DNA of 64,000 nucleotides from Ophioderma brevispina. Its lineage: Eukaryota > Echinodermata > Ophiuroidea > Amphilepidida > Ophiodermatidae. A program made the translations under genes and the position numbers. The stretch covers positions 62,001 through 126,000 of the forward strand of contig JAMKCH010007122.1 of assembly GCA_023653785.1 (NCBI GenBank), in the 5' to 3' direction. The notes below the pieces were generated by a model, which was not told the DNA's origin, ran no database searches, and was given only the letters and a program-made list of their open reading frames with translations. The stretch's first letter is position 1. Each line of letters starts with the position of its first letter. Shown here piece by piece: positions 35,741 through 46,508 of the stretch.

Positions 35741-36706
35741 CTGTACCAAATGGTATCAGCTCCTGTTTAAATTGAACTTTTCCATCCTTATCAAGAAACC
35801 TCTCAGGTTTGAACATTTCTGGATCAGGCCACAGCTCTGGATCATGATGAATTGCCCATTTATTGGGCATGATGATCGCTCCTTTTGGAATGGTATAACC
35901 GCAGAGCTGGGTTGTAGAGCTACAAGCGTGAGGTACACCAAGGCGAGACACGGACGCAAAGCGTTGTATTTCGAGAAGAGTAGCCTGAGTGAACGGTAGT
36001 AAATGTTTGTCTGAAACTCTCGGCAGCGTATGCCGACCGACTGTTTCATCCATTTCTTGTTGAACTCGCGTTTGTACGTCAGGGAAACGAATCATACAAA
36101 GAACTATCCATCGAAAAGTTAAAGCTGTCGTGCCCGTGCCGGCACTGAATAGGTTCGAGATTGTTTTTTCCATGTGTTGTTCGTCAAGGCCTGATAATTT
36201 TCCGGTTTCATTTCCCGCTTCATTTAGCCGAATTTCATTAATATACACATCGGTGTAATCACGAAGATCATCGGAAGTAAAGGTGTTCTTGTGTTTCTGT
36301 ATAAAGGCACTTATGATGCTGCTAACAATTCGATGATTAATTTCGAACTCTGAAACTGCTTTAAACTGGATATAACGAAGAAATGGCAGAATGAACGCTG
36401 GAAAACTTCTGACTAGCAGCTCAGCTTGACGTTTGGTTATCCTTTGTAGACGTTGAAACTCCTCGTCGCTGTACTCATAGCGTTTCCCGAATATTGCTAA
36501 GCAAATGACATTGCTACTGACCTTTAATAGTAGATCTTGTGGGTCAAACATTGCTCCATTATATTGATTTATTTCTTCGGTGAATTTTCTGCATTCAAGT
36601 GCAATTAATTCCTCAAACTTAGTCTTCCCCACACCAAGACTACGAAAGGTTGCTAGAGTGAAACGTCGTTGTTGAGACCATACAGTACCATTTGCAAAAG
36701 CCAGCC
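35741..36706 (-). CDS. Cytochrome P450 (CYP2-like), main coding exon
   Basis: A 966-nt exon (322 residues). Upstream on the minus strand is TTTTCTATTCCAG, a good acceptor. It ends at CCATTTGGTACAG before the donor GTAAGG. Visible P450 landmarks, numbered along the open frame, are: C-helix WSQQR (17-21, the WxxxR that contacts a heme propionate), I-helix FSAGTGTT (194-201), K-helix EIQR (253-256, ExxR), KPERF (307-311), and PFGTG at the end, the start of the cysteine loop. The family is CYP2-like by the PGLAFANG.W start and the overall motif text. With the exon at 33055-33227 it gives about 378 of the roughly 490 residues usual for microsomal P450s. The N-terminal anchor and about 110 residues must lie in upstream exons that I could not find in the remaining 27 kb. 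The usual acidic residue of AGT(D/E)TT is glycine here. The frame has no break. Confidence 0.93.
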
Positions 36707-37067
36707 CTGGAATAGAAAATATATGCAAAAAAAAGATATACTGCGTTTAAATGGATATTATATTGCTGAATATTTAACAAAAGACTTTACACATTTTTAA
36801 AATGTCATCCATGACTACTTGAATTTAGAAACATGCGGTTGCCAAAAATTCCCCATACCGCCTACGCTAATAGTGTTTTTGTTTGATTTTGTTTGTTTTT
36901 TATTTTTCAAAACTTTTTTTGGTATATCGAATTAAAAAAAAATGAAAATTGAATTTGTGATTTTGGGGTGGGTGGGCGGTGGACTTTGATGGGATTTTCG
37001 TCGAAAAAAAATACGCTTTATAAACAACAACAAGAACACTGAGAATGTTGCAAAGCTGTCCCTGGAA

Positions 37068-37301
37068 CTACAATCTTGAAAATAATTGTTGGAACACGAT
37101 TTCCTTAAACTGTTCCACTATCTCCACATCCAATGCTGATTGGGGTATCGTCATTAGCAGTCCTGTCAATTCCCAGCATTGTTTGCCGAGGGTTGGGAAA
37201 GAGTACGTTAAAAATTGAAGTTTATGCTTTTTAAAACGAGTTATGACAAGGGCTTGTAGGTTGAAGGTTCTTAGCTCTAGCCCCGGTGAGCAATATAGCA
37301 A
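37068..37301 (-). other. 77-codon frame inside duplicated repeat, copy A
   Basis: The translation is non-repetitive and is conserved exactly in copy B at 40544-40777, but the whole surrounding DNA is equally conserved. The identity therefore reflects recent duplication, not selection on protein. No domain is recognised. It is probably part of the repeat and not a host gene. Confidence 0.3.
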
Positions 37302-38282
37302 ATTAGTGGTGCTGTTCCAACCATTTATTTCCTAGAATGTTGATCATGCAGTTGCCATGTAGACCCTATGCCGCCGTTTGTTGCGAACAGACCGGAGTAA
37401 AACAGAAACCTCGCGATTTGCAGAGTTAACTAGAATTTCGCGGTTCTCGGCTTTCGCGGTTTGCGGCGGGGGTACCAAGGTTAGGGTTGTTTGGTTCCGT
37501 GCGGAACCTTATCAGACGTAACCTGTAGCATTAGTAAACTTTGTCACCACCTTAGGGTCCCTGTCTGACTACCGACCACAGGGCCCCTTTGCAACTACAC
37601 CACAACCTTTCCCAACCCAATTCAGGTTCTCATTTTCACCAAATAAAATGAAAAAAATTAACTTGAAAAAAAAAAAAACAATATATTTTTAATTATTTTT
37701 ATAAAATTGTGTGTATATTTTGTTTTTTGATCATTTTCTCCACCTTTTTTCTATATTTTATTATATTTGTTAAATTTATTTTATTTTGGGTCACTATTTG
37801 TCACATTTCTATTTTTTATTTTTATAATTGTTTAAGAAACATTTTTCTTCATATTTTTCTTTTGTTTTAAATGTATTTGTCATTTATTTTTGTTTTCATT
37901 TTTAATATTCGGGTTTTATTTCTTTAAATTTGTATTACTTTTTAGTTTAAAAATTTTGTCATTTTGATTATTTCTTAATTTCTTTTTAAACTTTAATTAC
38001 TTACTAACGTTGTTCGTATTTATGCTCAAGTTTCATTGTTTATTTATTATTACTTTATTTTAATTAGTATTTTAATAATACCACGCCACATCTTTCCTGA
38101 ACAAACTCCTTGCTTTTCATTTTTTATCAACGTGTATTTTTGTGTATTTTTCATATGCTTCCAAGTAAATTTTATAATTGTTTATTTTTTTTGCTTATGT
38201 ATTTTATGTTATACAAACTTGATCTTGGGGTGTTTAATGTACAATTTTGTTGCACACCAACTTCCAATTATTAGTTTAATTA

Positions 38283-39996
38283 CACTGGTCAACAAAATAA
38301 AACTTTTTTTCTGTTGCAAAAGATTTAAGAGTTGTTTTTAACTAATTTGGGGTCACTGATTTCAAAAATGCCATCAGTTTTTCCCTATCAGAGTCAAGTT
38401 TTTTTTTCTATGAAAAATGGTGAAATTAATATGGGAACACCATTATAAACACCTGTTATGTAATAACCTCGATAATATCACTGAGTGAGTATTATGTTAT
38501 AAAATATTCCACCATTTATTAGAATGGAAGAAGGCTTAAGGTACTACTAAAATTTGCATTTGAGTCGCGATATTGGGCTATCAAAGGAGCTATCTGAACT
38601 TCTAGCTTCTAGACTTAACGACAAACACGTGCTGCAAGATGCACAAATGTTACATTTTATCGTAAGAGGGAAAATGACTTCTCAGTACTTTGGCAACTGA
38701 AATAGATTTTGTGCACTGGATGATATTCTGATTGTTAAATCATTTGGGTGGGAGCTTCTTATGACCCAAGGAGTGGCGCCTACATTTTTTGGATAGTTCA
38801 AAGAGGATTTTGAAGTGTGTAATTACTCCCTATGGAAATGTTGTGTGCAATTCCAGTGGTCACTGTGGCACCTTAAGAGGAATATACATATAAAATTAGT
38901 TTTTAGATTTACTAAAATACAATGACACAACTGATTATATTTTTGGATCGTAAAGATGGTGAACTTCTTTACTTGGCCAACAATCACCAGTGCTTTTTCT
39001 GCTTTGGGATAGCCGAAGCTATAGACACACAGGTGACTGAGAAAAGTTGGCCAGTCAGAACAAGCATGACAGTTGGAGAAAGAATGTTATAAATGAACCA
39101 CTGGTTGACAGGGATAAATTAGATTTCCACCTCTTTCAAATCAAAAACTGGCTTAATGAAACAATTTGTCAAGGCTCTGACAAAAGACGGTACCACTTCC
39201 TTCCAATACATTTGCTCAGCATTCCCTGGTCTGAGTTATGAAAAGGTAAAGGCTGGGGTCTTTGATGGCCCTCAAATTCGACAATTGTGAAGACCAAAAC
39301 TTTGTATAACCCTCTATTACAGATGTGGAGAAAAGAGCATGGAAATGACAAGGCGAAAATTACAAGATTGTGGAAAAATTCTACAAAGTTAAATTCCCAT
39401 CATTTTGGGCTGCAACCTGAGCATCAAGTTCTTCAATCAACAGCCATCTCGATAATTTTCCTTCAAACCTTAGTGACGTGAGCACGCGCATGGTGAACGA
39501 TTTCACCAGGCTTTAAAGGTTATGGAAGAGAGGTATCAGGCGGATGGGACACACATATGATGGCAGATTACTGTTGGAGCATCTAACGAGACTATCCAGA
39601 TAGGCAACACTCCAGGAAATCCAGTCAAATGATTTGTTCCATTAACAATGCTAAGACAAATCGTATTGCCGAACTTAGACGTTTAACTCTGGTATTGCTA
39701 TGTTAAGGGATAGTCAGTATTTCTGCTTTAACCTTTTGGCTTTGATTTAGATTTAAGTGTTTAATTGCCTTCTGACCCCTCAAAAAGAAATGCGGTATCC
39801 TACAAGTATACTTTTTGTTGTCCGCATTGTCATACATGTACATTGCATAGACAATACTATGTAATATAGGGCTATACCCATAACAAAAAATTTTGACCTG
39901 ATTAGCAAATTAATGCCATTTTTTGAAATCAGGTGCCGCCAAATACCCCAAAACAGCTCATCAAACTCTTTTGCACAAAAATTGTGTTGACCAGTG
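38283..39996. mobile_element. CACTG-ended DNA transposon with decayed transposase (CACTA/EnSpm-like)
   Basis: The ends CACTGGTCAACAAAAT and the inverse CACTGGTCAACACAATT are flanked by a 3-bp duplication TTA (38280-38282 and 39997-39999). Copy B of the surrounding duplication has the uninterrupted site (41934-41936). CACT termini with a 3-bp duplication fit the CACTA/EnSpm group. Inside, plus-strand frames at about 38560-39590 contain protein-like remnants broken by stops and shifts: a segment near 39060-39190 with NVINEPLVDRDKL, and a later one with HGERFHQ-type and MEERYQ text (about 39487-39545). I recall this motif series from a widespread, poorly annotated transposase-like family in invertebrates. 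The copy is inactive. Confidence 0.7.
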
Positions 39997-40345
39997 TTAT
40001 AGAAACACTCATACCACGAGAAGCACAGATGAGTTTTACTTTAGACATTGTAAACAAGTTTTTCATCAAGAGGGATAGGACAATGGGCCCACAATACTGG
40101 AATGAATTATCACCGAATATTAGTGTTCTTAAACATGTCTGCGTTAAAAACAGCTTCACAATCATCATGCTGATCTCGTATACCTAGATCTAACTTTTAA
40201 TTTTGTTGAAGTGTTTTGATTTGCTTCATTAACTGGGTCTAACTAAAGCTACCTAAACATTTAGTTGCAACATATTGTATTTTTAGATACTTTTATGAAT
40301 GAGTCTGCCCTCGTCTGGCCAACTTTTGGCCTTTTGGTCACCTCC
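39990..40345 (+). pseudogene. LINE 3' end (CR1/L2/Jockey-like), in copy A
   Basis: The plus-strand frame around 40010-40150 reads RTMGPQYWNELSPNI followed by a Phe/Lys-rich stretch. This matches the GPxxWNxLP motif common near the C-terminus of CR1- and Jockey-like reverse transcriptases. It is followed by a stop and a 3' tail with 'CTCGTCTGGCCAACTTT' and 'GGTCACCTCCGCTATATA'. Only the last about 70 codons are present. Confidence 0.65.
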
Positions 40346-40870
40346 GCTATATATTGTATTGATTTTGTTTGTTTTTTATTTTTCAAAACTTTTTTTGGTA
40401 TATCGAATTAAAAAAAAATGAAAATTGAATTTGTGATTTTGGGGTGGGTGGGCGGTGGACTTTGATGGGATTTTCGTCGAAAAAAAATACGCTTTATAAA
40501 CAACAACAAGAACACTGAGAATGTTGCAAAGCTGTCCCTGGAACTACAATCTTGAAAATAATTGTTGGAACACGATTTCCTTAAACTGTTCCACTATCTC
40601 CACATCCAATGCTGATTGGGGTATCGTCATTAGCAGTCCTGTCAATTCCCAGCATTGTTTGCCGAGGGTTGGGAAAGAGTACGTTAAAAATTGAAGTTTA
40701 TGCTTTTTAAAACGAGTTATGACAAGGGCTTGTAGGTTGAAGGTTCTTAGCTCTAGCCCCGGTGAGCAATATAGCAAATTAGTGGTGCTGTTCCAACCAT
40801 TTATTTCCTAGAATGTTGATCATGCAGTGCCATGTAGACCCTATGCCGCCGTTTGTTGCGAACAGACCGG

Positions 40871-41036
40871 TGTGAAAGCAGATATAGTCCGGCGGGAACC
40901 ACAGTCCGGGGCTCCATAGACGATAACGGAATAAAGCTTGAAACTAATGTTGCGTGAAGAGTCAACTGAATCGATTGCCCTATTGTTCACCATTGTTCTC
41001 GGACTATGAGTACGCCGGACAATAATTACTTCTACA
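40871..41036. mobile_element. CCGG-flanked MITE, copy 2
   Basis: Bordered by CCGG on both sides (40867-40870, 41037-41040); the A before each makes ACCGG also a direct repeat. The empty site is visible in copy A of the duplication as a single ACCGG at 37391-37395. The termini are TGTGAAAGCAGATATAGTCC and the inverse TGTAGAAGTAATTATTGTCC. The interior has ACGGAATAAAGCTTGAAACT. Confidence 0.9.
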
Positions 41037-41936
41037 CCGGAGTAAAACAGAAACCTCGCGATTTGCAGAGTTAACTAGAATTTCGCGGTTCTCGGCTTTC
41101 GCGGTTTGCGGCGGGGGTACCAAGGTTAGGGTTGTTTGGTTCCGTACGGAACCTTATCAGACGTAACCTGTAGCATTAGTAAACTTTGTCACCACCTTAG
41201 GGTCCCTGTCTGACTACCGACCACAGGGCCCCTTTGCAACTACACCACAACCTTTCCCCACCCAATTCAGGTTCTCATTTTCACCAAATAAAATGAAAAA
41301 CATTAACTTGAAAAAAAACCCCAACAATATATTTTTAATTATTTTTATAAAATTGTGTGTATATTTTGTTTTTTGATCATTTTCTCCACTTTTTTTCTAT
41401 ATTTTATTATATTTGTTAAATTTATTTTATTTTGGGTCACTATTTGTCACATTTCTATTTTTTATTTTTATAATTGTTTAAGAAACATTTTTCTTCATAT
41501 TTTTCTTTTGTTTAAATGTATTTGTCATTTATTTTTTTTTTCATTTTTAATATTCGGGTTTTATTTCTTTAAATTTGTATTACTTTTTAGTTTTAAAATG
41601 TTGTCATATTTTGATTATTTCTTAATTTCTTTTAAAACTTAATTACTAACGTTGTTCGTATTTATGCTGAAGTTTCATTGTTTATTTATTATTACTTTAT
41701 TTTAATTAGTATTTTAATAATACCACGCCACATCTTTCCTGAACAAACTCCTTGCTTTTCATTTTTTATCAACGTGTATTGTTGTGTATTTTTCATATGC
41801 TTCCAAGTAAATTTTATAATTGTTTATTTAATTAATTTTTTTTTTTGCTTATGTATTTTATGTTATACAAACTTGATCTTGGGGTGTTTAATGTACAATT
41901 TTGTTGCACACCAACTTCCAATTATTAATTTAATTA

Positions 41937-42325
41937 TAGAAACACTCATAACACGAGAAGCACAGATGAGTTTTACGTTAGACATTGTAAAACAAGTTTT
42001 TTCATCAAGAGGGATAAGAACAATGGGCCCACAATACTGGAATTAATTATCACCGAATATTAAGTGTTCTAAAAACATGTATGCGTTTAAAAAGCAGCTT
42101 AAGCATCATCATGCTGATATCGTATACCTAGATCTAACTTTAATTTTGTTGCAGTGTTTTGCTTTGATTCATTAACTGGGTCATAATAAGCTACCTAAAC
42201 ATTTAGTTGCAACATATTTGTAGTTTTTATTTTTGTAATTATTTATATTACTTTTATGAACGGGGCTGCCCTCGTCTGGCCAACTTTGGCCTTTTGGTCA
42301 CCTCCGCTATATAATTGTATTATTT
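41937..42325 (+). pseudogene. LINE 3' end (CR1/L2/Jockey-like), in copy B
   Basis: Same relic as in copy A: TMGPQYWN followed by a stop, and the same tail words GGGGCTGCCCTCGTCTGGCC and GGTCACCTCCGCTATATAA. Here the frame is continuous with the upstream T-rich part of the unit because no CACTG element intervenes. Confidence 0.65.
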
Positions 42326-43108
42326 TTTCTCACTCCCTTTGTATTTTGACCCTCCGTAAAATTTTAATGAAAAATAAAAAAACAATTTTTTTCTCCAGAA
42401 GACTTGTTAGACCTGGTAATTTAGTAGTCACAAGAAAAATGAAGATCTCACATTTTTAAATTACTGAGAAAAAAGCCACCAAAGATGCTACATTAATTCA
42501 TGGTCCTCTGAAAAAGCTCAATTTTATGCCGAGTCGTAAAACTTTGAGAGACCTTAACTTCGAAACGGAATGGAAATCTTGAATTTTTTCTTTTGACCTC
42601 CTCTGTAGCGCCATAAACTGTACCTTTGACTGCAATTTGTACACAATTTGAGAGGGCGGGTTCCACACCTTGGTGTTTTGGCATGGAATGACCCATTTTG
42701 AATTTGGAAAAAAATAATTGATAGTGGCAATAAGTTTTGAAAAAGCGTAGTCTCTGAAATCATAGCAAATTTTAAGGCATCCCAAATCATTAGTTGAATT
42801 GTCTGTTACAAACAATGTTTAAGAAAGCGAAGACCACGGAAAATGTACAACCTTATATTTTCACTCTAAATTTTGCAATGGATAATGTAGTTATGTACAA
42901 ATTTAAATAGTTGACCTGCTTGTTTTACTCTAATGATAATGTAGGCAAACGAACTTTGAATAGACCTGTTTACAAACAGTGCATGACATTATAGAACTCA
43001 TAAAATGTCCATATTGTCCGTATTTATTGTCTTACGGGAAAAGATTTGCAAATTGTTAGAAGACGATTTTTGTTTTTTTAAACAAATAATGTGTTGATAT
43101 TTTCGGGA
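42326..43108. other. Non-coding stretch
   Basis: The minus-strand frames at 42493-42815 (67-105 codons) overlap each other in different frames and carry no recognised motif. Nothing else stands out. Confidence 0.35.
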
Positions 43109-43144
43109 CAACTGTGTGTTAGTATTACTAACACATAGTTGTCA
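43109..43144. repeat. Near-perfect 17-bp hairpin
   Basis: ACAACTGTGTGTTAGTA and TACTAACACATAGTTGT are inverse with one mismatch and one spacer base. No T-run or gene context gives it a role. Confidence 0.8.
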
Positions 43145-43429
43145 CATGCAACACATACACAATATTTATTTGTCTCTGTATAATAAGAACCGAAAATGAT
43201 GTGCCTTCAGTTTGACCCAAATTGCACCGAGAATCATTTTGTATGGCTTCTTCACAGTCTACAGAAACGGATTTATTCAAAGAATTTTTCTGCTACATAT
43301 CTTCAGTAGAGTTCAACAAATGGTTCAACCATTTGCACACAACTACATCATCCGTTACAAATTTTAGAGTGTGGTATCACAAATTCTGATATGCTGTAAC
43401 ATGGGGCTGGTAGGCCCTGGTTTTCATAG

Positions 43430-43570
43430 ATTTGAACTGGCACTGCATGTATACGTGTGCAGGGAATGTGGATAATACAAATGTATTTGCCTATTGTATT
43501 TGTGCAAGCTGCCAAAAGACAATGTCCAACAATTTTTACGCATAATAATAGGCCTAATACTTGGGCGACC
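43430..43570 (+). repeat. Dispersed repeat, mate of 27200-27335
   Basis: Shares the ordered phrases listed for the other copy (GTGTGCAGGGAATGTGGA, TTTGCCTATTGTAT, CCAACAATTTTT). Confidence 0.65.
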
Positions 43571-43863
43571 TGCCGACGGTTTGATGACCTAGGCTTTGAC
43601 TGGGTTGGAAAAATCAACCACCATCATGTAATACTTATCGGTTGTTATTGCTCCCCTTTGGTTGTGAGCTTTATTAGTGATTATGTTTACGCTAATCTCG
43701 CCTCTAGACTGTTTTTTAATGAACTGTAACCAATATCGTCTGGTCTGCCCACAAAATTGTGCTGGCTGCATGTCACAACAGGCCAATCTTTATCGCTAAG
43801 TTCTTGGTGCGGGAGCCCGGTGCGGGAGGCCCAGGAAATTGCCTAGCACAGGTCCAGGAAATG

Positions 43864-43978
43864 TGTTAGGTGAAAGTTCTTGCATATTTTTATTATTTAT
43901 TTTTATTATCTATTTTTATTAATTTTTTTAATTATTTCTTTCATTTTTATTATTTATTTTTATTATTTCTGATTGCAA
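43864..43978. repeat. TTATTATTTTTATT-type simple repeat
   Basis: T-rich low-complexity sequence with an irregular TTTTTATTA unit. It probably marks the tail side of the adjacent minus-strand LINE relic. Confidence 0.6.
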
Positions 43979-44380
43979 AAAACGTTTCTGGTCCTTTGAA
44001 CAAAGCAAACTTTTTTTTTTTGCAATCACCGGCATTAAGTAGAGAGTGCAAATGATTACTGTATGTAGATTTTATCCCATTTGTAACTTTGTTGCGGGTC
44101 TTCTTAAAGGCGTCCCAATCAGATTGGAGTTGAGACACTTTAGCCCGTCGGAAAAGAGCATGTTTTTTGTAAATTAGTTTATGCATTTGTAGGGTAATCC
44201 CTGGCTTGGGTTGTTTACGTTGATGGCGTGTAGGAATGGAATCACGAACACAAGCCATGAATAAATCAACAAATTGATCCCAGGATTCATCAATCTCAAG
44301 GGACAGTAACGAATCCCATGCTCATGATGCTGTGCGCAAAACAAGATTTTGTAATTTGACTTGATCGGCTTTTGCATACA
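43960..44380 (-). pseudogene. Non-LTR retrotransposon fragment, endonuclease-RT linker
   Basis: Minus-strand translation shows DSIPTRHQRKQPKPGITLQM, then KLIYKKHALFRRAKVSQLQS and DWDAFKKTRNKVTNGIKSTY, HLHSLLN. This follows the typical layout between endonuclease and reverse transcriptase of Jockey/CR1-like LINEs (a proline-containing T/I motif, K-rich helix, FKxxRNKV, then Y..HL). The upstream part continues in another frame at 44290-44340 (a SWDQF-like word). It ends in a poly-Lys/T10 run. An inactive fragment. Confidence 0.7.
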
Positions 44381-45510
44381 TAAAACAAGTACAGATTTCC
44401 ACCCCCATTTCCATGGGAGTGAATATTGATTTGAGCGTTCAATCCTTGGTAATGTGGAAACTATGCTTTTGTTGCCATTACAAAAGGTATTGTGGCCAAG
44501 GTAAAATGTTACTGCACAAAATCGGCTTTACTGCAAACTGGTGAATTCAGTTCTTATATAATGGTCTGTTAATGATTAATGACACCACCATGGTTGGCGT
44601 TGTCAAAGAACTCATAATTCCGCTTTGCGCTAATCTCTTGCAAGGATAAAAACAAATAAAAACTTAGTTGCGTTATGTGTGTATTGATATAAGAATGCAT
44701 TATTTTTCCTATAGAGTGATATTGGTACCATAAAATTTTTTTACCTGTGGCCATTAAAATAAATCCTCTTACCTCTCACAGTGAATGAACAGACCTAAAT
44801 CTTTCATTGAGGTCTCACTTATTTTTAAACTACTATAGTTTACTTCCTTTTACTTGCAGTTTATTTATGTATCAACTACCAATGTTAGGGAACTATCACC
44901 CATCACGTCACAGGGTACAGCACCCTGCGTCGGAGTTACAGCCGCAGCTTATCATCACCTTGATAAATCAAGTACATCTTGTCAATTGCCTGTAGTCATT
45001 GCATTGCTTTAAGTGTATACAAGACTGTCTCTATTTTACATTCAAAGGGCAAGTTCATGATATAATTCAAGCAGCTTATTGTCATATTTTTAAGGGACCT
45101 CATTTTGGGATTTGGACTCAAACCCAACATGCACACACACGCAAGTACAAAAAGTAACACCACTGTCTACTATATTGCCACAGCCGAAACGTAAAATCAT
45201 TATCATCCTGGTAAATAAGCTATGGCTCAAATGCATGGATTTGCAACTGCAACTGTAGTATTATACATTTTAGCTCATCGCTATTTGACCAAAATCAGTC
45301 AATTTGTTAATAAGCTTGCTTACTAGCCTTTGCTCTTTCAGAACAAAGTGTAGCACCACTTTATCCGCTTATGGCGTCATCTTCGCCAAAAGTAAAAACG
45401 CCACCATAGCTCAGATCACTGCAAAAACGGCAGAAAACAGGCTATTAAAGACCAAATTTAGCAGGGGCAAGACATATAGATATATTCTTTGACCGTTTCG
45501 AGACCTTCTA
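44381..45510. other. Non-coding stretch
   Basis: Mostly AT-rich. There are polypyrimidine-AG words (for example before 44861), but no open exon with a protein signal follows. Nothing can be assigned. Confidence 0.4.
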
Positions 45511-45923
45511 TGAGATTTTGCCCCGAAATCATGCTCCAGTACCACATGGTCCAGGACCATATGGTCCAGGACCATATGGTCTTCTGAAGAAACATTGTAA
45601 GTCACATTTGAATGCACATGCTCCGGGACCATATGGCAAATATGCACCTGGAGCAGCATTTGACTTAGAATATTTCTCTACTGGTCGAGGAGCATATTTG
45701 CCATATGCTCCCGAACCATTTGTGTATTCAAATATGCTCCAGGAGCATATTCAGCATATTCAAATATGCTCCTGGAGCATATTCAAATATGCTCCTGGAG
45801 CATATTTTTTTATTTATGGTCCAGGAGCATATTTTACTTAGAATATTTTTCCAGATTTATGCTGCAGGACCATATGGTCCTAGACCATATGGTCTTCGAG
45901 CATAATTTCGGGCCAAAATCTCA
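45511..45923. mobile_element. 413-bp foldback element made of nested palindromes
   Basis: The outer arms TGAGATTTTGCCCCGAAATC.. (45511-45536) and GAGCATAATTTCGGGCCAAA.. (45898-45923) pair at 24 of 26 bases. Between them are many small palindromes: GGACCATATGGTCC in tandem at 45551-45590 and 45866-45895, and AATATGCTCCTGGAGCATATT in tandem at 45728-45805. The plus-strand 107-aa frame (PGPYGPGPYG, YAPGAYF repeats) is a translation of these palindromes and is unlikely to be a gene. Confidence 0.8.
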
Positions 45924-45965
45924 ATCATAAACAAATGACCAGAAGACACGTGGGTTTCCTATCTC

Positions 45966-46508
45966 ATGGCCGATCTTAGCACAGGCAAAGCAAGGGAGCC
46001 ATACCAATCTTTAAGCAAGGACAAGTGGAATCACTACCCATCCTTGAATGATGCTATCTTGCATAAGTATGAAATAAATGCAGAAACCTACAGACCCAAG
46101 TTTAGGAGACACATTAAAGAGCAGCAACAGTTGAATATACCACTCGGCTAGAACAACTGTTTTGGAAGTGGATAGAGAGAGTGGATAGATGACCGGTAAA
46201 GATCCTAAGGGCATGGCTGAATTGATCATTGCAGACAGTTATATAAAAAACTTCCTAAGGAACTACGGGTGTACCTCAAAGAGAAGGACCTTAAGACTGT
46301 ACGTGAAATAGCATCTGCTGCTGATGTACAAATCGAGAAAATGGGTGACAAAAAGTGGTATGATGAAATATCCAAGAGATCATCTGCTGGCACCAAAAGC
46401 AACATTACAAAACAGAAGGCAAACGGTGTAGGACAGACTCCTCAACCAAGTAACAATGCCATTAAGCCCTCAAACTCTGCAACGAGTGACCGGTCTGACA
46501 TGTTTTAA
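45966..46508 (+). pseudogene. Ty3/gypsy-like Gag relic (SCAN-like capsid)
   Basis: Plus-strand text YQSLSKDKWNHYPSLNDAIL, HKYEINAETYRPKFR is followed, after a frameshift at about 46135-46200, by a segment with 'MAELIIADSYIKN', LRVYLKEKDLKTVREIASAA and DVQIEKMG. This is the helix pattern of the SCAN-like capsid domain found in certain gypsy-type retroelements: a tyrosine-centred start, a repeated charged helix, an L-P-x-x-L-R region, then a 'VREIASAADVQI' helix. A low-complexity Ser/Asn linker and a degenerate zinc-knuckle (46500-46545) follow. The Gag is broken by at least two frameshifts or stops and cannot make a functional capsid. Confidence 0.75.

Larger units (their letters stand above)
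36886..40357. repeat. Tandem duplication, copy A (with 1.7-kb insertion)
   Basis: Copy A matches copy B (40358-42325) almost base for base, including an identical 77-codon minus-strand frame (37068-37301 and 40544-40777). The shared unit, excluding insertions, is about 1.76 kb. It comprises a mixed region with GGTTCGGTTCCG-like words, a very T-rich stretch, and a LINE 3' end. Copy A is interrupted at 38283-39996 by a CACTG element that copy B lacks. Confidence 0.85.
40358..42325. repeat. Tandem duplication, copy B (with 166-bp insertion)
   Basis: Second copy of the unit described at 36886-40357. It starts at TTGATTTTGTTTGTTTTTTA right after the LINE tail of copy A, so the two units are in direct tandem. 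It lacks the CACTG element but carries a CCGG-flanked MITE at 40871-41036 that copy A lacks. Differences otherwise are mostly homopolymer lengths and single bases. Confidence 0.85.

Noticed and set aside
44840..45000. Possible coding exon after a polypyrimidine-AG acceptor near 44860
   Set aside because: The downstream 62-codon frame shows no family signal and no matching donor or neighbouring exon.
45518..45841. 107-codon frame with PGPYGPGPYG repeats, resembling a structural repeat protein
   Set aside because: The repeats come from perfect DNA palindromes that also read on the other strand, and the outer inverted repeat defines a foldback element.
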